Source of the DNA: ELB16-189 sp018266435
GTDB taxonomy: Bacteria > Bacteroidota > Bacteroidia > Cytophagales > Cyclobacteriaceae
Direction: 5' to 3'
Assembly: GCA_030123525.1 (NCBI GenBank)
Contig: CP126125.1
Span: 2,294,001 to 2,358,000, forward strand
DNA length: 64,000 bases
The notes beneath the pieces are model-generated. The model saw nothing but the letters and a program-made list of their open reading frames with translations, did not search any database and was not told where the DNA came from. Each line of letters starts with the position of its first letter. The stretch's first letter is position 1. Positions 34,097-44,210 of this stretch are shown in pieces. Made by a program: the position numbers and the translations under genes.

Positions 34097-34867
34097 ATGA
34101 ATAAAATCATTTCGTGGCTGGTGCGTTTTGTGCCGAGAAAGTACCTCCAGCTTTTTACCGGTATTGGGTTAAAAGTGGTTGGCGTATTCTATCGCGGAGA
34201 TAAAGTTGAGTGCATGGTTTGTACTCATCAGTATAAAAAATTTTTGCCCTATGGCCGGATACGGGTTAGGGAAAATGCACTCTGTCCCAATTGCCTGAGT
34301 TTGGAAAGACACCGCCTGATGTGGCTTTACCTTAAAAGTAAAACCAATTTCTTTTCTGACCGGCTGAAGGTGCTGCATATAGCACCCGAACCTTGTTTTA
34401 TCAAACCATTTGAAAAACAACACGGTGAAAATTATATCACAGCTGATATTGAATCACCACTGGCTAAAGTGAAAATGGATATTCACCAAATTCCATTTGG
34501 CGAAAATCATTTTGACGTGGTGTTATGCAACCATGTATTGGAACATGTGCGCGATGATATAAAAGCCATGACTGAAATCCATCGTGTGTTAAAGCCCGGA
34601 GGGTGGGCCATTCTTCAGGTTCCATTCTTTTCTCCTATGAACGATCATACATTTGAAGATAATTCCATTACTGACCCGCGCGAGCGCGAACGGATTTTTG
34701 GTCAGGATGACCATGTTCGAAAATACGGCCGGGATTATCCGCAACGAATTGCCCAGAGTGGATTAATTCCTTCTGAAGAAAATCTCAGTTCGTCCTATTC
34801 CGATGAAGAGGCTTTTTATTTTGGTATAAGCAAAGCCGAGGTAATTTACCGGGGAAGTAAGGTCTGA
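34097..34867 (+). CDS. SAM-dependent methyltransferase with N-terminal Cys4 motif
   Basis: A 256-residue class I methyltransferase. The N-terminal part has two CxxC pairs (VECMVCTHQYKKF and NALCPNCLSLERHRLMWLYL, residues about 38-75), likely a zinc ribbon. The Rossmann part has VLHIAPEPCF as motif I, ITADIESPLAKVKMDIHQIPF, and HFDVVLCNHVLEHVRDDIKA (methyltransferase 11 type), then VLKPGGWAILQVPF. The substrate is unknown. Glycan-cluster methyltransferases of Bacteroidota share this organisation, but no glycan genes are near. The gene sits alone between the amidohydrolase and the SusC region. Confidence 0.87.
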   Translation: MNKIISWLVRFVPRKYLQLFTGIGLKVVGVFYRGDKVECMVCTHQYKKFLPYGRIRVRENALCPNCLSLERHRLMWLYLKSKTNFFSDRLKVLHIAPEPCFIKPFEKQHGENYITADIESPLAKVKMDIHQIPFGENHFDVVLCNHVLEHVRDDIKAMTEIHRVLKPGGWAILQVPFFSPMNDHTFEDNSITDPRERERIFGQDDHVRKYGRDYPQRIAQSGLIPSEENLSSSYSDEEAFYFGISKAEVIYRGSKV

Positions 34868-35043
34868 CAAGAAGGAAAAGCAACCTAGCACGATGTTCTC
34901 TTGACAAGGGTAACCCCAATTTTTGGGTTTGCTTAAGATATTTTAGGTTTTTTTTATAAATATTTATCCCCCCCCCTCAATTTTTTAATAAAAAAAATAT
35001 ATTTTTAATTGATTTTATTTAAACCTAAACCTAAATCTAACCT
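34868..35043 (+). promoter_or_regulatory. AT-rich leader of the SusC/SusD operon with C9 tract
   Basis: A 176-bp gap. A weak hairpin AACCC-caattttt-GGGTT (about 34912-34929) could end the methyltransferase transcript. Then comes a run of nine C (34968-34976), very AT-rich sequence, and near-repeats AAACCTAAACCTAAATCTAACCT directly before the SusC ATG. No clean TAnnTTTG box was seen. AT-rich leaders are usual for SusC genes. Confidence 0.45.
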
Positions 35044-38000
35044 ATGAAGAAGTTTTTACTTATGTGCTTCTCATTCGGTTTTGCGATTAGCGTCATGGCG
35101 CAAGACCGGGTGGTGACAGGCAAGTTGACCTCTAAAGAAGATGGTTCGGCTTTGCCTGGTGTAAATGTTGTTCTAAAGGGTACAACCGATGGAACGATAT
35201 CTGATGCTGATGGTAACTATAAGCTATCAGTACCGCCTTCTGGCGGAGTTCTTGTATTTTCTTTTATCGGACTAGAGACTCAAGAAGTAGAAATCGGTAC
35301 AAGAAATGTTGTTGACCTGCAAATGGGTTCAGACATTAAACAACTTACTGAAGTTGTAGTTACCGCTCAGGGTGTTCAAACAGAGAAGAAAGCTCTTGGT
35401 TATGCCGTGACTTCAGTTTCTGGTACAGCCTTAGTGGAGCGTCCTGAAAATGACGTGGCCCGCTTGTTGTCTGGCAAAGTACCAGGGGTAAGCATTACTC
35501 AAACCAGTGGTATATCCGGGTCGGGTACAAACTTTGTTATTCGTGGATACACCTCGGTTTCAGGAACTAACCAGCCTCTTTTCGTTGTGGATGGTGTGCC
35601 GTTTAACAGTGCTACTAACTAGCAAGGAGATTTTACTACAGGTACGGTTACTACCTCAAGCCGTTTTTTAGATCTGGATCCTAATAATATCGAATCCATC
35701 AACGTGCTTAAAGGATTGAGCGCGGCTGTAATCTATGGTGAGCAGGGCAAGAAAGGGGTAGTTTTGATCACCACAAAAAATGGAGTGAAGCGCAAAAAGG
35801 ATTTAGAAGTTAACCTTACACAGTCTGTTTTCCTTACCAAAGTTGTTTTGCCCCAATACCAAAATAACTATGGCAATGGATTTCAAAATATATTCGGTTT
35901 TTTCTTCAGTAACTGGGGCCCACATTTCAAAGACGGCTCTTCCGCTGGTTATTATAGTCCTGATTCAATTCCTCACCCCTATTCACATTGGGCTGATCCT
36001 TCTTTGCAAGCAGATTTTCCTCAATATCAAGGTAAAAATATTGCTTACCGCGCTCAACCATCTATAGCCAACTTCTTCCGTACCGGAGTAAGCAGTACCA
36101 CTTCTCTGAACTTAGGGGCATCGACTGATAAGTTATCGTACAATGCCAACTTTGCTTATGCAAAAGAACAAGGATTTACACCCGGAAATGATTTGGTAAA
36201 ATTGAATGGGGGTATTGGTGTAACAGCTCAGTTGACTAAAAAATTTTCCAACTCTACCACGCTTAACATTGCTACCACAAATTTCCAATCACCACCGGTA
36301 GCTGCTGCTGGTGCAGGTGGCGGTACGTTTGGGGCAGGTTACTCCCTGTTTTCTGAGCTCATGTTTACTCCACGAAGTGTTGATCTTATGGGGCTTCCTT
36401 ATGAAGATCCCATTACACATGGATCAGTCTATTACCGTACCGGAAATGACATACAAAACCCCAGATGGACGGCTGCATATAGTAAAAATACAGATAATGT
36501 AACACGTGTGTTCGGCCGCACTCAGTTTACCTATGATATTACGGATGATATAAACGTAATGTATCGCGTGGGCTTAGATACTTATTCTGAATTACAAGAA
36601 TACCAAGTGAATAAAGGAGGTGTACAGAATAGCAGTTTTGTGCAGGGATTATATCGCACGGTAAACATCACCAACCGCATTTGGAATCATGATATCTTGT
36701 TCAATTACAGAAAAACAATTAATGATAAATTTTCCATACAGGGTTTGTTAGGAGGTAACATCAGGCAGGACGATTATAACCAAAACGGTATGGAGAGCTA
36801 CCAGCAAATTGTTTTCGGTTTTATGAACCATAGTAATTTCCAACAGCACTCATCTTCATCCGCATTCAGTAATGGATCTGGCGTAGCAGGGGCCCCCCTT
36901 CAGTTTCAAACGACCAAAATATGGGAAGGGATTTATCTGCAAGCTATCATGGACTACAGCAAGTATTTGTACGTTACATTAAATGCTCGTAAAGATTGGA
37001 TTTCTACATTAGAGCCCAACAACAATTCATTGTTCTACAAAGGTGCTAGTGCCTCATTTTTGCCTTTAACGGCATTTAACTTAGAAAGCGATAAACTGAA
37101 TTCGCTCAAAGTTCGGTTAAGCTATGGTGAGTCAGCGGGTTTCCCAGTTCCTTACCAAACAAGAACTAACTTATCTAATAATGGACGTGGTTTTGTGAAT
37201 AACAATGGGAATCCCATTGCTACTAATACCACAGCCTCGTTATTGGGAAACAAAAACTTAAAACCAGAGTTACAACAAGAAATTGAGACAGGTTTAGAAG
37301 GCTCGGTTTTAAAGAATCGAATCAGTTTTGACATTTCTTATTTTAATCGTAAAACCAACAACCTGATTACTAACGTTCCGCTGGATCCTTCTACCGGATA
37401 CCTAAGTACCACGATTAACGTAGGGCAATTAACTAATACAGGATGGGAAGTTGGTCTCTATGGAAAGCCGGTGGTATTGAGAGACTTTACTTGGGATTTA
37501 GGTCTCAATTTCTACCACTATAACCCCTTGGTAAATAGTTTAGGTAGTGGACTGAGCCAAGTCTTAATTGCCGGCAGTACAAACCCCGGTAACTATGCTA
37601 TACCCGGTAAACCATTTAATGAAATAATGGGTATCGGTATTTTGCGCGATGCCCAGGGCAGAAAAGTAGTGGATAACACGGGTATCTATCTCAACGGTAC
37701 TGCTCAAGTACCTCTCGGTAATCCTAACCCAAACTATACGCTTACGATCAATAACTCGTTTTCATATAAAGGCTTAACATTGTCCGCACAAGTTGACTAC
37801 CGCAATGGGGGTGCAATTTACTCCACCACAGTAAACACATTATTAGGTAGAGGAGTAACGAAGGATACAGATGTGGGTAATCGTAATGGTACCTTGGTAG
37901 TACCCGGGGTTCTTCAGGACGGAACACCTAATACTACCCCTATTTCATACTCTGATGCTTTCTACAGCAACCTATTGAACTACGGTATATCTGAGCTTTC

Positions 38001-38262
38001 AATGTACGATGGTACGACCATACGGTTGCGCAATGTATCGCTCAGCTATTCTTTACCAAAAGCACTGATTGGTAAAATGTTTAAAGCCGTTTCTATCACA
38101 GCTACCGGATTTAATTTGTGGTATAAAGCAGTCAACTTTCCGAAATACTCAAATTTTGATACCGATATGCTTAGTACCGGTGTAGGAAATGGATTAGGGC
38201 TTGACTTCTTGACTGGCCCTACTTCAAGAAGATACGGGGCAAGCGTGAAGATTACTTTCTAA
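35044..38262 (+). pseudogene. SusC/RagA-family TonB-linked outer membrane protein, interrupted by one in-frame TAG
   Basis: The frame encodes a complete SusC-like receptor of 1072 codons, broken by TAG at codon 193 (35620-35622). Before it lie the signal peptide (to VMAQ), a carboxypeptidase-like domain (VTGKLTSKEDGSALPGVNVV), the TonB box and the start of the plug (LFVVDGVPFNSATN). After it the same frame continues with QGDFTTGTVTTSSRFLDLDPNNIES and the 22-strand barrel to FLTGPTSRRYGASVKITF. The open pieces are 35044-35622 and 35704-38262 by start codon. It would take up an oligomeric nutrient with the SusD partner. Either the gene is inactive, the stop is a strain or sequencing error, or it is read through. 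Confidence 0.88.
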
Positions 38263-38288
38263 GTTGATACGATTAAACGATCAAAGAC

Positions 38289-39950
38289 ATGAAAAATTTA
38301 AAGAAATATTTTGTTAGCCTGGTTACCGCAACACTTATTCTTTCGTGTAACCTCAATAAGTTGGATAACCCGAGTTTGCTTCCTGCATCTTCGGCAGATC
38401 CTTCCCTTGTGCTCAATGGTGTGCAAGTTAATTTGGCTGATTTTTTCTATAACATTAGTGATGGTACTATGGCAGCCAGCCGGATGGTAGAATTTTTTGG
38501 ACCCATTTATAATAATCAGTATATCCCCAGCTATTTTAACTATGTGTGGCAGGCGGCCTACTCGAATATTTTGGTAAACACCCAATTGGTGATAGCAAAG
38601 GCCACTTCAAACGGTTATTACACACATTCTGGTATAGCAAAAGTAATACAGGCTTATGTAGCCATGACCATGGCCGATGTATTTGGTTCAGTTCCTTACT
38701 CCAAAGCTTTGGATCCAACCAATTTTAATCCACCTGCTGATAACAGTTCAGATATTTACACAGCTGCGTTGGCGCTGTTGGATGATGCTATTACTGATCT
38801 GGGCAAACCGGCACCGACAGTTACTACTGATCTGTATTATGGCGGCAATGCTAATAAATGGATCACCTTTGCTAACACACTTAAGTTGAAGGCTGCACTG
38901 AACAAAAAATTGATAGACCCGTCAGGTTCTGCAACTACAATTAATGCCCTGATTACAGCCAACGATTTAATCGATGCAGCCGATGGTAGTGAAGATTTTG
39001 TATTTCGATATTCTACCAATATCTCCAATCCCGATAGCCGGCATCCTTATTTTACGATTAATTATGTTCAAGGAGCGAGCACTTATCACACCAATTGGTT
39101 GATGTGGAATATGCGTTATGGGAAAACAGATGTATCTAACAACTATATCATTGATCCCCGCATCCGTTACTATTACTGTCGGATGACAGGATTTATTAAT
39201 GCCGCAGACCCAGATATTACTAATCTTTTAGCATGTGCTACAAACTCCAGACCAACACGATATACAAATCCGAATTGGCCTTTCTGTTATCCAAAAGATA
39301 AGAACGGAAACAATGAAGGATACTGGGGAAGAGATTATGGAGATGCATCTGGAACACCTCCGGATACAAAGTCAAGAACCAACTGGGGCGTTTATCCTAT
39401 TGGTGGCAAATTTGATGACGACTCATTTATTCCTGTTAAAAATACAGACGGGTTGCAGGGGGCAGGTATTGCACCGATCATGATGTCTTCGTTTACTGAT
39501 TTTATGAAAGCCGAGGCCGCATTGACTATCCCTGGCGTTTCCGGAAACCCTCAGGCGCTATTAATCTCTGCCGTTACAAAGTCCATTAACACCGTAATGA
39601 ATTTTGGCGCTTCGGTAGCATCACCCACCTATACACCCACAGCTACTGATGTGAACAATTATATAAACAATGTTCAAACCAGATTTGCAGCAGGTACAGC
39701 TGATCAGCAAATGGATATCATTGGCAAAGAGTATTGGATTGCTGGTTTTGGTAATGGTATTGAGATATACAATATGTATCGCAGAACCGGTAAACCGGGA
39801 GATATGCAGCCGGCTCTGAGAGATCCTGGGCAGTATCCTAATACTATGCCTTATCCACTGGTATATACGGCTCAAAATAATAAATCGGTGCAAAAAGACT
39901 TTTCGACAAAAGTATTTTGGAATACAGCCCAATACCCTACGGTTTATTAA
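38289..39950 (+). CDS. SusD/RagB-family nutrient-binding outer membrane lipoprotein
   Basis: A 553-residue lipoprotein (MKNLKKYFVSLVTATLILSC, lipobox Cys at residue 20). SusD-type features include TMADVFGSVPYSKAL, the tetratricopeptide-like helices and the SusD-like C-terminus (GKEYWIAGFGNGIEIYNMYRR). It caps the SusC barrel and captures the substrate at the cell surface. It starts 26 bp after susC and belongs to the same transcript, as usual. The frame is intact while its SusC partner is broken, so any loss of function is probably recent. No enzyme is linked, so the substrate is unknown. Confidence 0.93.
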   Translation: MKNLKKYFVSLVTATLILSCNLNKLDNPSLLPASSADPSLVLNGVQVNLADFFYNISDGTMAASRMVEFFGPIYNNQYIPSYFNYVWQAAYSNILVNTQLVIAKATSNGYYTHSGIAKVIQAYVAMTMADVFGSVPYSKALDPTNFNPPADNSSDIYTAALALLDDAITDLGKPAPTVTTDLYYGGNANKWITFANTLKLKAALNKKLIDPSGSATTINALITANDLIDAADGSEDFVFRYSTNISNPDSRHPYFTINYVQGASTYHTNWLMWNMRYGKTDVSNNYIIDPRIRYYYCRMTGFINAADPDITNLLACATNSRPTRYTNPNWPFCYPKDKNGNNEGYWGRDYGDASGTPPDTKSRTNWGVYPIGGKFDDDSFIPVKNTDGLQGAGIAPIMMSSFTDFMKAEAALTIPGVSGNPQALLISAVTKSINTVMNFGASVASPTYTPTATDVNNYINNVQTRFAAGTADQQMDIIGKEYWIAGFGNGIEIYNMYRRTGKPGDMQPALRDPGQYPNTMPYPLVYTAQNNKSVQKDFSTKVFWNTAQYPTVY

Positions 39951-39968
39951 CTATTAAATAATGAAACC

Positions 39969-40526
39969 ATGAAAAGAACATATTTAAACGAACTATTATT
40001 AAGCATATTTTTACTTGGCATCATAGCATCTTGCCGTGATGAAAGCAAAATTATTTATGATCCTACTAAAATCCCTTCTGGCGCTTATGCGCGCATGTTG
40101 GCCGTTCCTCCGGATACCGTCAAATTAGCTCAAGCTATTTTTGACGCCACGGATTTCCCATTTCATGTAGAGGTAGTTGGTGTGGGCACAAATGTGTCAG
40201 CCATACAGTCGCTGACGGTAAACGTTCGTTACCTGAATGATACCTTGGCTGTAGTAAAACCAGTAGTATCATTGGGAGGAGTAACAGGCTTTACGGTTAA
40301 TTCACAAACACAGTTGCCCAATGCAACAGGTTCGTTTACCGGTGCAGCCATTCGACAAGCCTTAGGGTTAGCTCCAACAGATTTAAAGGCAGGTTATCAG
40401 CTAGATTTTACTACTCAATTGGTGTTAACCGATGGTCGCAAATTTGACGCTACTAATTTTGATCCCAACATGACAAATCCGTTCTATTTAGCCGCTTATG
40501 AATACCTAACGGTTATTTCGAATTAA
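39969..40526 (+). CDS. Hypothetical lipoprotein of the SusCD operon
   Basis: A 185-residue protein with a lipoprotein signal ending at SC (GIIASCRDE, Cys at about residue 22). After the lipobox it has IIYDPTKIPSGAYARM, a beta-rich body, and LPNATGSFTGAAIRQALGLAP. I do not recognise the family. It starts 18 bp after susD and ends before a strong terminator, so it is the third gene of the operon. Small surface lipoproteins encoded next to SusCD often help bind the same substrate, which would be the simplest guess. Confidence 0.78.
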   Translation: MKRTYLNELLLSIFLLGIIASCRDESKIIYDPTKIPSGAYARMLAVPPDTVKLAQAIFDATDFPFHVEVVGVGTNVSAIQSLTVNVRYLNDTLAVVKPVVSLGGVTGFTVNSQTQLPNATGSFTGAAIRQALGLAPTDLKAGYQLDFTTQLVLTDGRKFDATNFDPNMTNPFYLAAYEYLTVISN

Positions 40527-40596
40527 AATGTGTGAGGTTGTTTGTGACAGGGTTCACATTCACAAATAACCATTATGATAGATGAAATAAAAATGA

Positions 40597-40632
40597 CCCT
40601 GCAATCCAGATAATCGGATTGCAGGGCTTTTT
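40597..40632 (+). terminator. Rho-independent terminator of the SusCD operon
   Basis: Perfect 11-bp stem CCCTGCAATCC / GGATTGCAGGG with an 8-nt loop (40608-40615), followed by CTTTTT. It ends the susC-susD-lipoprotein transcript about 70 bp after the last stop. Confidence 0.88.
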
Positions 40633-40710
40633 ATATAGGCAGATCGACTGACCACTACAGTTAGTGCCTATTTGAAAGTAGATGAATAAAGTTAGTTTTT
40701 TTAAAAAAAA

Positions 40711-41685
40711 CTAACTCCTCCTTTCAATTGTAAATTTTACCAATTGTGTGAGTGAAGATTTGTATTCTGATTCGGAAAAATTTTTTAGTGTATCAAGGGC
40801 TTGTTGGTAATACCGGTTCATGGCCTGGCGGGCATACTCTATTCCGCCCGATTCTTTAACAAGCGAGATCACTTCGCGAATTTTTTTAGGGTCTTCCCCA
40901 CCTCTTTTAACGAGCCCGATTATTTTCCGTTTCTCCAGCCACGTAGATTTTGAGAGAGCATAAATCAGGGGTAGTGTCATTTTCTTCTCTTTGATGTCAA
41001 TGCCCAGTGGTTTTCCTATTTCTTCTTCTCCATAATCGAACAAGTCGTCTTTAATTTGAAAGGCCATCCCTACGCACTCGCCAAACCGGTGCATCTCTTT
41101 TACCAGGTCAGGGTTGGCTCCGGTAGAACTGGCTCCGATGGCACAGCAAGACGCGATCAACGATGCAGTTTTTTGGCGGATCACTTCGTAATAGATTTCT
41201 TCTGAAATGTCTAAGTGACGCGCTTTTTCCATCTGCAGCAGTTCTCCTTCACTCATTTGCTTTACGGCATCGGTGCAGATACTCAGCAAGTCATAGTCTT
41301 TATGCTCAAGCGCCAAAAAGAGGCCACGGGTTAGCAGAAAATCGCCCACCAATACAGCGATTTTGTTTTTCCATAGCGCATTTACTGAAAAAAATCCTCT
41401 TCGGTAATTTGAGTTGTCTACCACATCATCGTGCACTAAACTGGCCGTGTGTACCAGTTCAATTAATCCGGCACCTCTAAAAGTAGCTTCATTGATTTTT
41501 CCGCAAGTGCCGGCACTCAGAAATACAAACAGAGGGCGCATTTGTTTACCCTTGCGCTTCACAATATAGTTCATGATCTGGTCGAGTAGCAACACTTTGG
41601 TTTTCATAGCCGCTCGGAATTTGTGCTCAAATTCCTCCATCTCACGGGCTACAGGCTTTTTAATATCGTCCAGTTGTAAAGACAT
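40711..41685 (-). CDS. Polyprenyl diphosphate synthase
   Basis: A 324-residue trans-isoprenyl diphosphate synthase. The first Asp-rich motif is LVHDDVVDNSNYRRG and the second is FQIKDDLFDYGEE. KRKGKQMRPLFVFLSAG near the start binds the allylic diphosphate. It probably makes the C35-C40 side chain of menaquinone, as octaprenyl/heptaprenyl synthases do; the length cannot be read. I chose the ATG at 41685 (MSLQLDDIKKPVAREM). The frame continues 11 codons upstream. A near -7 box (TATACTTG on minus, 41691-41698, one mismatch) lies just before the start. Confidence 0.93.
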   Translation of the reverse strand: MSLQLDDIKKPVAREMEEFEHKFRAAMKTKVLLLDQIMNYIVKRKGKQMRPLFVFLSAGTCGKINEATFRGAGLIELVHTASLVHDDVVDNSNYRRGFFSVNALWKNKIAVLVGDFLLTRGLFLALEHKDYDLLSICTDAVKQMSEGELLQMEKARHLDISEEIYYEVIRQKTASLIASCCAIGASSTGANPDLVKEMHRFGECVGMAFQIKDDLFDYGEEEIGKPLGIDIKEKKMTLPLIYALSKSTWLEKRKIIGLVKRGGEDPKKIREVISLVKESGGIEYARQAMNRYYQQALDTLKNFSESEYKSSLTQLVKFTIERRS

Positions 41686-41805
41686 TCTTGCAAGTATAAT
41701 CATAAGTGAACAGTTCACCGTCAGTAGGCTATAGATTTTGTAATAGTTTAAAAAAAACCGCGGTTGTTTGACGGACGACCATTGACTATTTCTTAATTTT
41801 CGAGC

Positions 41806-42648
41806 ATGATACCAGGAGATAAATATTGGGCCCAGTTTGTTTTTGTAGCTATTGTTTTGGCCATTACGTTTATGGTCTCACTGGTGCTGCGTTTTTTTTT
41901 AGGCCGGTTTATTCGTGCGGCCTCACGCAAGCTCAAGGTAGATCCTACCCGATATAATTTTTTTAAGAATGCCGTTGATTTCATTCTGTTTTTTATTGCC
42001 ACCATTGTTATATTCCGATCGATCCCTTCGTTGCATACGTATGGCACAGGGCTGCTTACCGGTGCCGGAGTGTTGGCCGCTATTGTGGGCTTTGCTTCGC
42101 AGTCGGCATTTTCAAATATAGTCAGCGGTATTTTTTTAGTGATATTCAAACCTTTTAGTGTGGGCGACCGGGTAAGAGTAGGCCAGAATTATACAGGTGA
42201 TGTAGAAGACATTACCTTGCGTCATACGGTGATTAAAGATTTTGAAAACCGAAGGGTGATTATCCCCAATGCAGTAATCAGCACGGAAACCATCATCAAC
42301 TCTACCATAGTTGATGAAAGAATATGTGTGTATTTAGAAATTGCTGTAGATCAGGCAACCAACCTGAATCAAGCCATACAAATTATACAGGAAGAAGCCA
42401 TGGCGCACCGGTATTTCATCGACAACCGGAGCAGTGTTGACGTGGCGCGTGGCGAAACCCCCGTGATGGTGCGTGTTCTTACTTTTTTGAATGGTGGAAT
42501 TTTACTGCGGGCGTATGTATGGACCAACAATCCTTCGGATGCATTTGATTTAAAATGCGACTTGAATAAATCCGTTAAAGAACGATTTGATCAGACAGGT
42601 ATCCGTCTTTCTGACATGCAGTATCAGGTGGTTAATAAATCTCTTTAA
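41806..42648 (+). CDS. MscS-type mechanosensitive channel
   Basis: A 280-residue small-conductance channel. Transmembrane helices lie at about residues 8-32, 55-72 and 85-110. The pore helix is GLLTGAGVLAAIVGFASQSAFSNIVSG, followed by the beta domain (FKPFSVGDRVRVGQNYTGDVEDITLRHTVI) and the VIIPNAVISTETIIN segment. It releases solutes on hypo-osmotic shock in the inner membrane. The stop is directly followed by the CorA start (GTG), so the two are co-transcribed and probably translationally coupled. Confidence 0.94.
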   Translation: MIPGDKYWAQFVFVAIVLAITFMVSLVLRFFLGRFIRAASRKLKVDPTRYNFFKNAVDFILFFIATIVIFRSIPSLHTYGTGLLTGAGVLAAIVGFASQSAFSNIVSGIFLVIFKPFSVGDRVRVGQNYTGDVEDITLRHTVIKDFENRRVIIPNAVISTETIINSTIVDERICVYLEIAVDQATNLNQAIQIIQEEAMAHRYFIDNRSSVDVARGETPVMVRVLTFLNGGILLRAYVWTNNPSDAFDLKCDLNKSVKERFDQTGIRLSDMQYQVVNKSL

Positions 42649-43656
42649 GTGAAAAATAAACCTGACCCGACACCGCCCGGAAAGATTATTCTTCAGCTTA
42701 TTCAATACAATGAAAAAGAATACGCTTGCCATGAGCAATTGCCCGTTGATGAATTACTAAAAAAAAAGCAATCCGACTGGGTTAACTGGATTAATCTCGA
42801 TGGCCTATCAGACAAAAATACCATAACAAAAATTGGAGAACACTTTTCGTTGCACAGTTTATTGATGGAAGATATTGTGAGCGAACACCAACCCAGGGTA
42901 GAAGAGTATGACGACTATCTTTTCTTTTCACTAAAGATGCTTTATCGCATTGAAGGCGATGATATTGATTATGAACAGATCAATTTTGTATTAGGAAAAA
43001 ATTACTTGCTGTCGTTTCAGGAGAAAGAAGGTGATTTGTTTGATCACCTGCGCGATCGCATCCGGTTGGATCAGGGAAGAGTACGAAAAAAGAAAGCCGA
43101 TTACCTTTTGTACCGGCTGATCGATGTAATCGTAGACAACTACTACGTTGTGTTGGATGCCATAGGCCAGCAAATAGAGCAGATTGAAGATGAAATTTAC
43201 AAATCGCACACCGGTCATGAGTTTAAAAAAATTCAACGGCTTAAGAAGGAACTAATTTTTCTTCGCAAAGCGCTGTATCCGTTGCGCGATGCCATGAGTA
43301 AACTCATCAAAGATGAAAGCGGATTTATTGACCCGGCCAACACACGTTTTTTTTCTGATGTGTATAACCACGTAGCCCATTTAATTGACTCGCTTGATAC
43401 ATACAAAGACCTGACTTCAGGGCTGATGGATATTTACATGAACACACAAAACACCCGCATGAACGAGGTGATGAAAGTACTTACTATTATTTCTACCATA
43501 TTTATTCCACTGACTTTCATCGTGGGTGTGTATGGAATGAACTTTGAGTTTATGCCAGAACTGCATTGGGAAATCAGCTACCCGGTGGTTTGGGGGGTAA
43601 TGATTTTGATAACCGTAGGAATGATCTTTTTTTTCAGGTTTAAAAAATGGATTTAA
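42649..43656 (+). CDS. corA: CorA-family magnesium/cobalt transporter
   Basis: A 335-residue CorA protein of normal length. The large cytoplasmic N-terminal domain has SLHSLLMEDIVSEHQPRVEEYDDYLFF and helical VVLDAIGQQIEQIEDEIY. Two C-terminal helices carry the selectivity motif YGMNF (Tyr295-Gly-Met-Asn298). The start is a GTG immediately after the MscS stop (0 bp gap). It imports Mg2+ driven by membrane potential. The 3' end is 5 bp from the convergent small gene. Confidence 0.95.
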   Translation: MKNKPDPTPPGKIILQLIQYNEKEYACHEQLPVDELLKKKQSDWVNWINLDGLSDKNTITKIGEHFSLHSLLMEDIVSEHQPRVEEYDDYLFFSLKMLYRIEGDDIDYEQINFVLGKNYLLSFQEKEGDLFDHLRDRIRLDQGRVRKKKADYLLYRLIDVIVDNYYVVLDAIGQQIEQIEDEIYKSHTGHEFKKIQRLKKELIFLRKALYPLRDAMSKLIKDESGFIDPANTRFFSDVYNHVAHLIDSLDTYKDLTSGLMDIYMNTQNTRMNEVMKVLTIISTIFIPLTFIVGVYGMNFEFMPELHWEISYPVVWGVMILITVGMIFFFRFKKWI

Positions 43657-43661
43657 AAACT

Positions 43662-44060
43662 TCAGTAGATGTCGGTACCCGTTAGTTTCATCTCAAACTG
43701 ATCGGCCAGATTGGCCACTTCCTGCACCATTTCTTTAATTGTTTCTTCAGAAATACTGATCAGCGAAGCCGTTGCCTCGGTTTGCAAGTAATTATCTTTA
43801 ATAATAAACCGACAGTAATTGAAGAAGGTTGCCTGCTCTAACAACATTTTGTAATCTATTCCTGATCGGGCCGGGCAAACTTTAGAACGCAAAGAAATCA
43901 AGGTGCGGTTATACAAGTCATTTTTAGTAATGAGACCTACCACAGTTTGAAAGCGACCACCTGAAACGGGAACGATGATGATGGATTGAGACGGATCATA
44001 CTCGGTATATTGCCCACCAATTTGTTCGGCATATTTTTTCATCAGGGCAGGCAGATCCAT
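43662..44060 (-). CDS. Hypothetical protein, YbjN / secretion-chaperone-like
   Basis: A 132-residue soluble protein without signal or membrane segment. The C-terminal half (ISISEETIKEMVQEVANLADQFEMKLTGTD) is a helix with the spacing typical of the YbjN/T3S-chaperone fold. The N-terminal half has alternating strands (SIIIVPVSGGRFQTVVGLIT). No catalytic motif is visible. This fold often binds partner proteins. It is transcribed away from the GGT gene across 150 bp. The assignment is fold-level only. Confidence 0.6.
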   Translation of the reverse strand: MDLPALMKKYAEQIGGQYTEYDPSQSIIIVPVSGGRFQTVVGLITKNDLYNRTLISLRSKVCPARSGIDYKMLLEQATFFNYCRFIIKDNYLQTEATASLISISEETIKEMVQEVANLADQFEMKLTGTDIY

Positions 44061-44182
44061 AGCTCAATAATTTTATAGCAAGATACAAAAAAAGTATTCG
44101 GTTGAAACGATCTGGTATCGACCACTAATCAACCGTTTATGCGGTTTATCTCCTCGATCAATTGAAAATCATTTCTAAACCG

Positions 44183-44190
44183 TTACTTTG
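44183..44190 (+). promoter_or_regulatory. Probable promoter -7 box (TTACTTTG) for the GGT-like gene
   Basis: TTACTTTG has one mismatch to TAnnTTTG. A TTG at 44162-44164 lies 18 nt upstream, close to the spacing of the Bacteroidota -33 element. The ATG is 20 bp downstream. Confidence 0.4.
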
Positions 44191-44210
44191 ACCATGTTAA
44201 CCATGATTGT

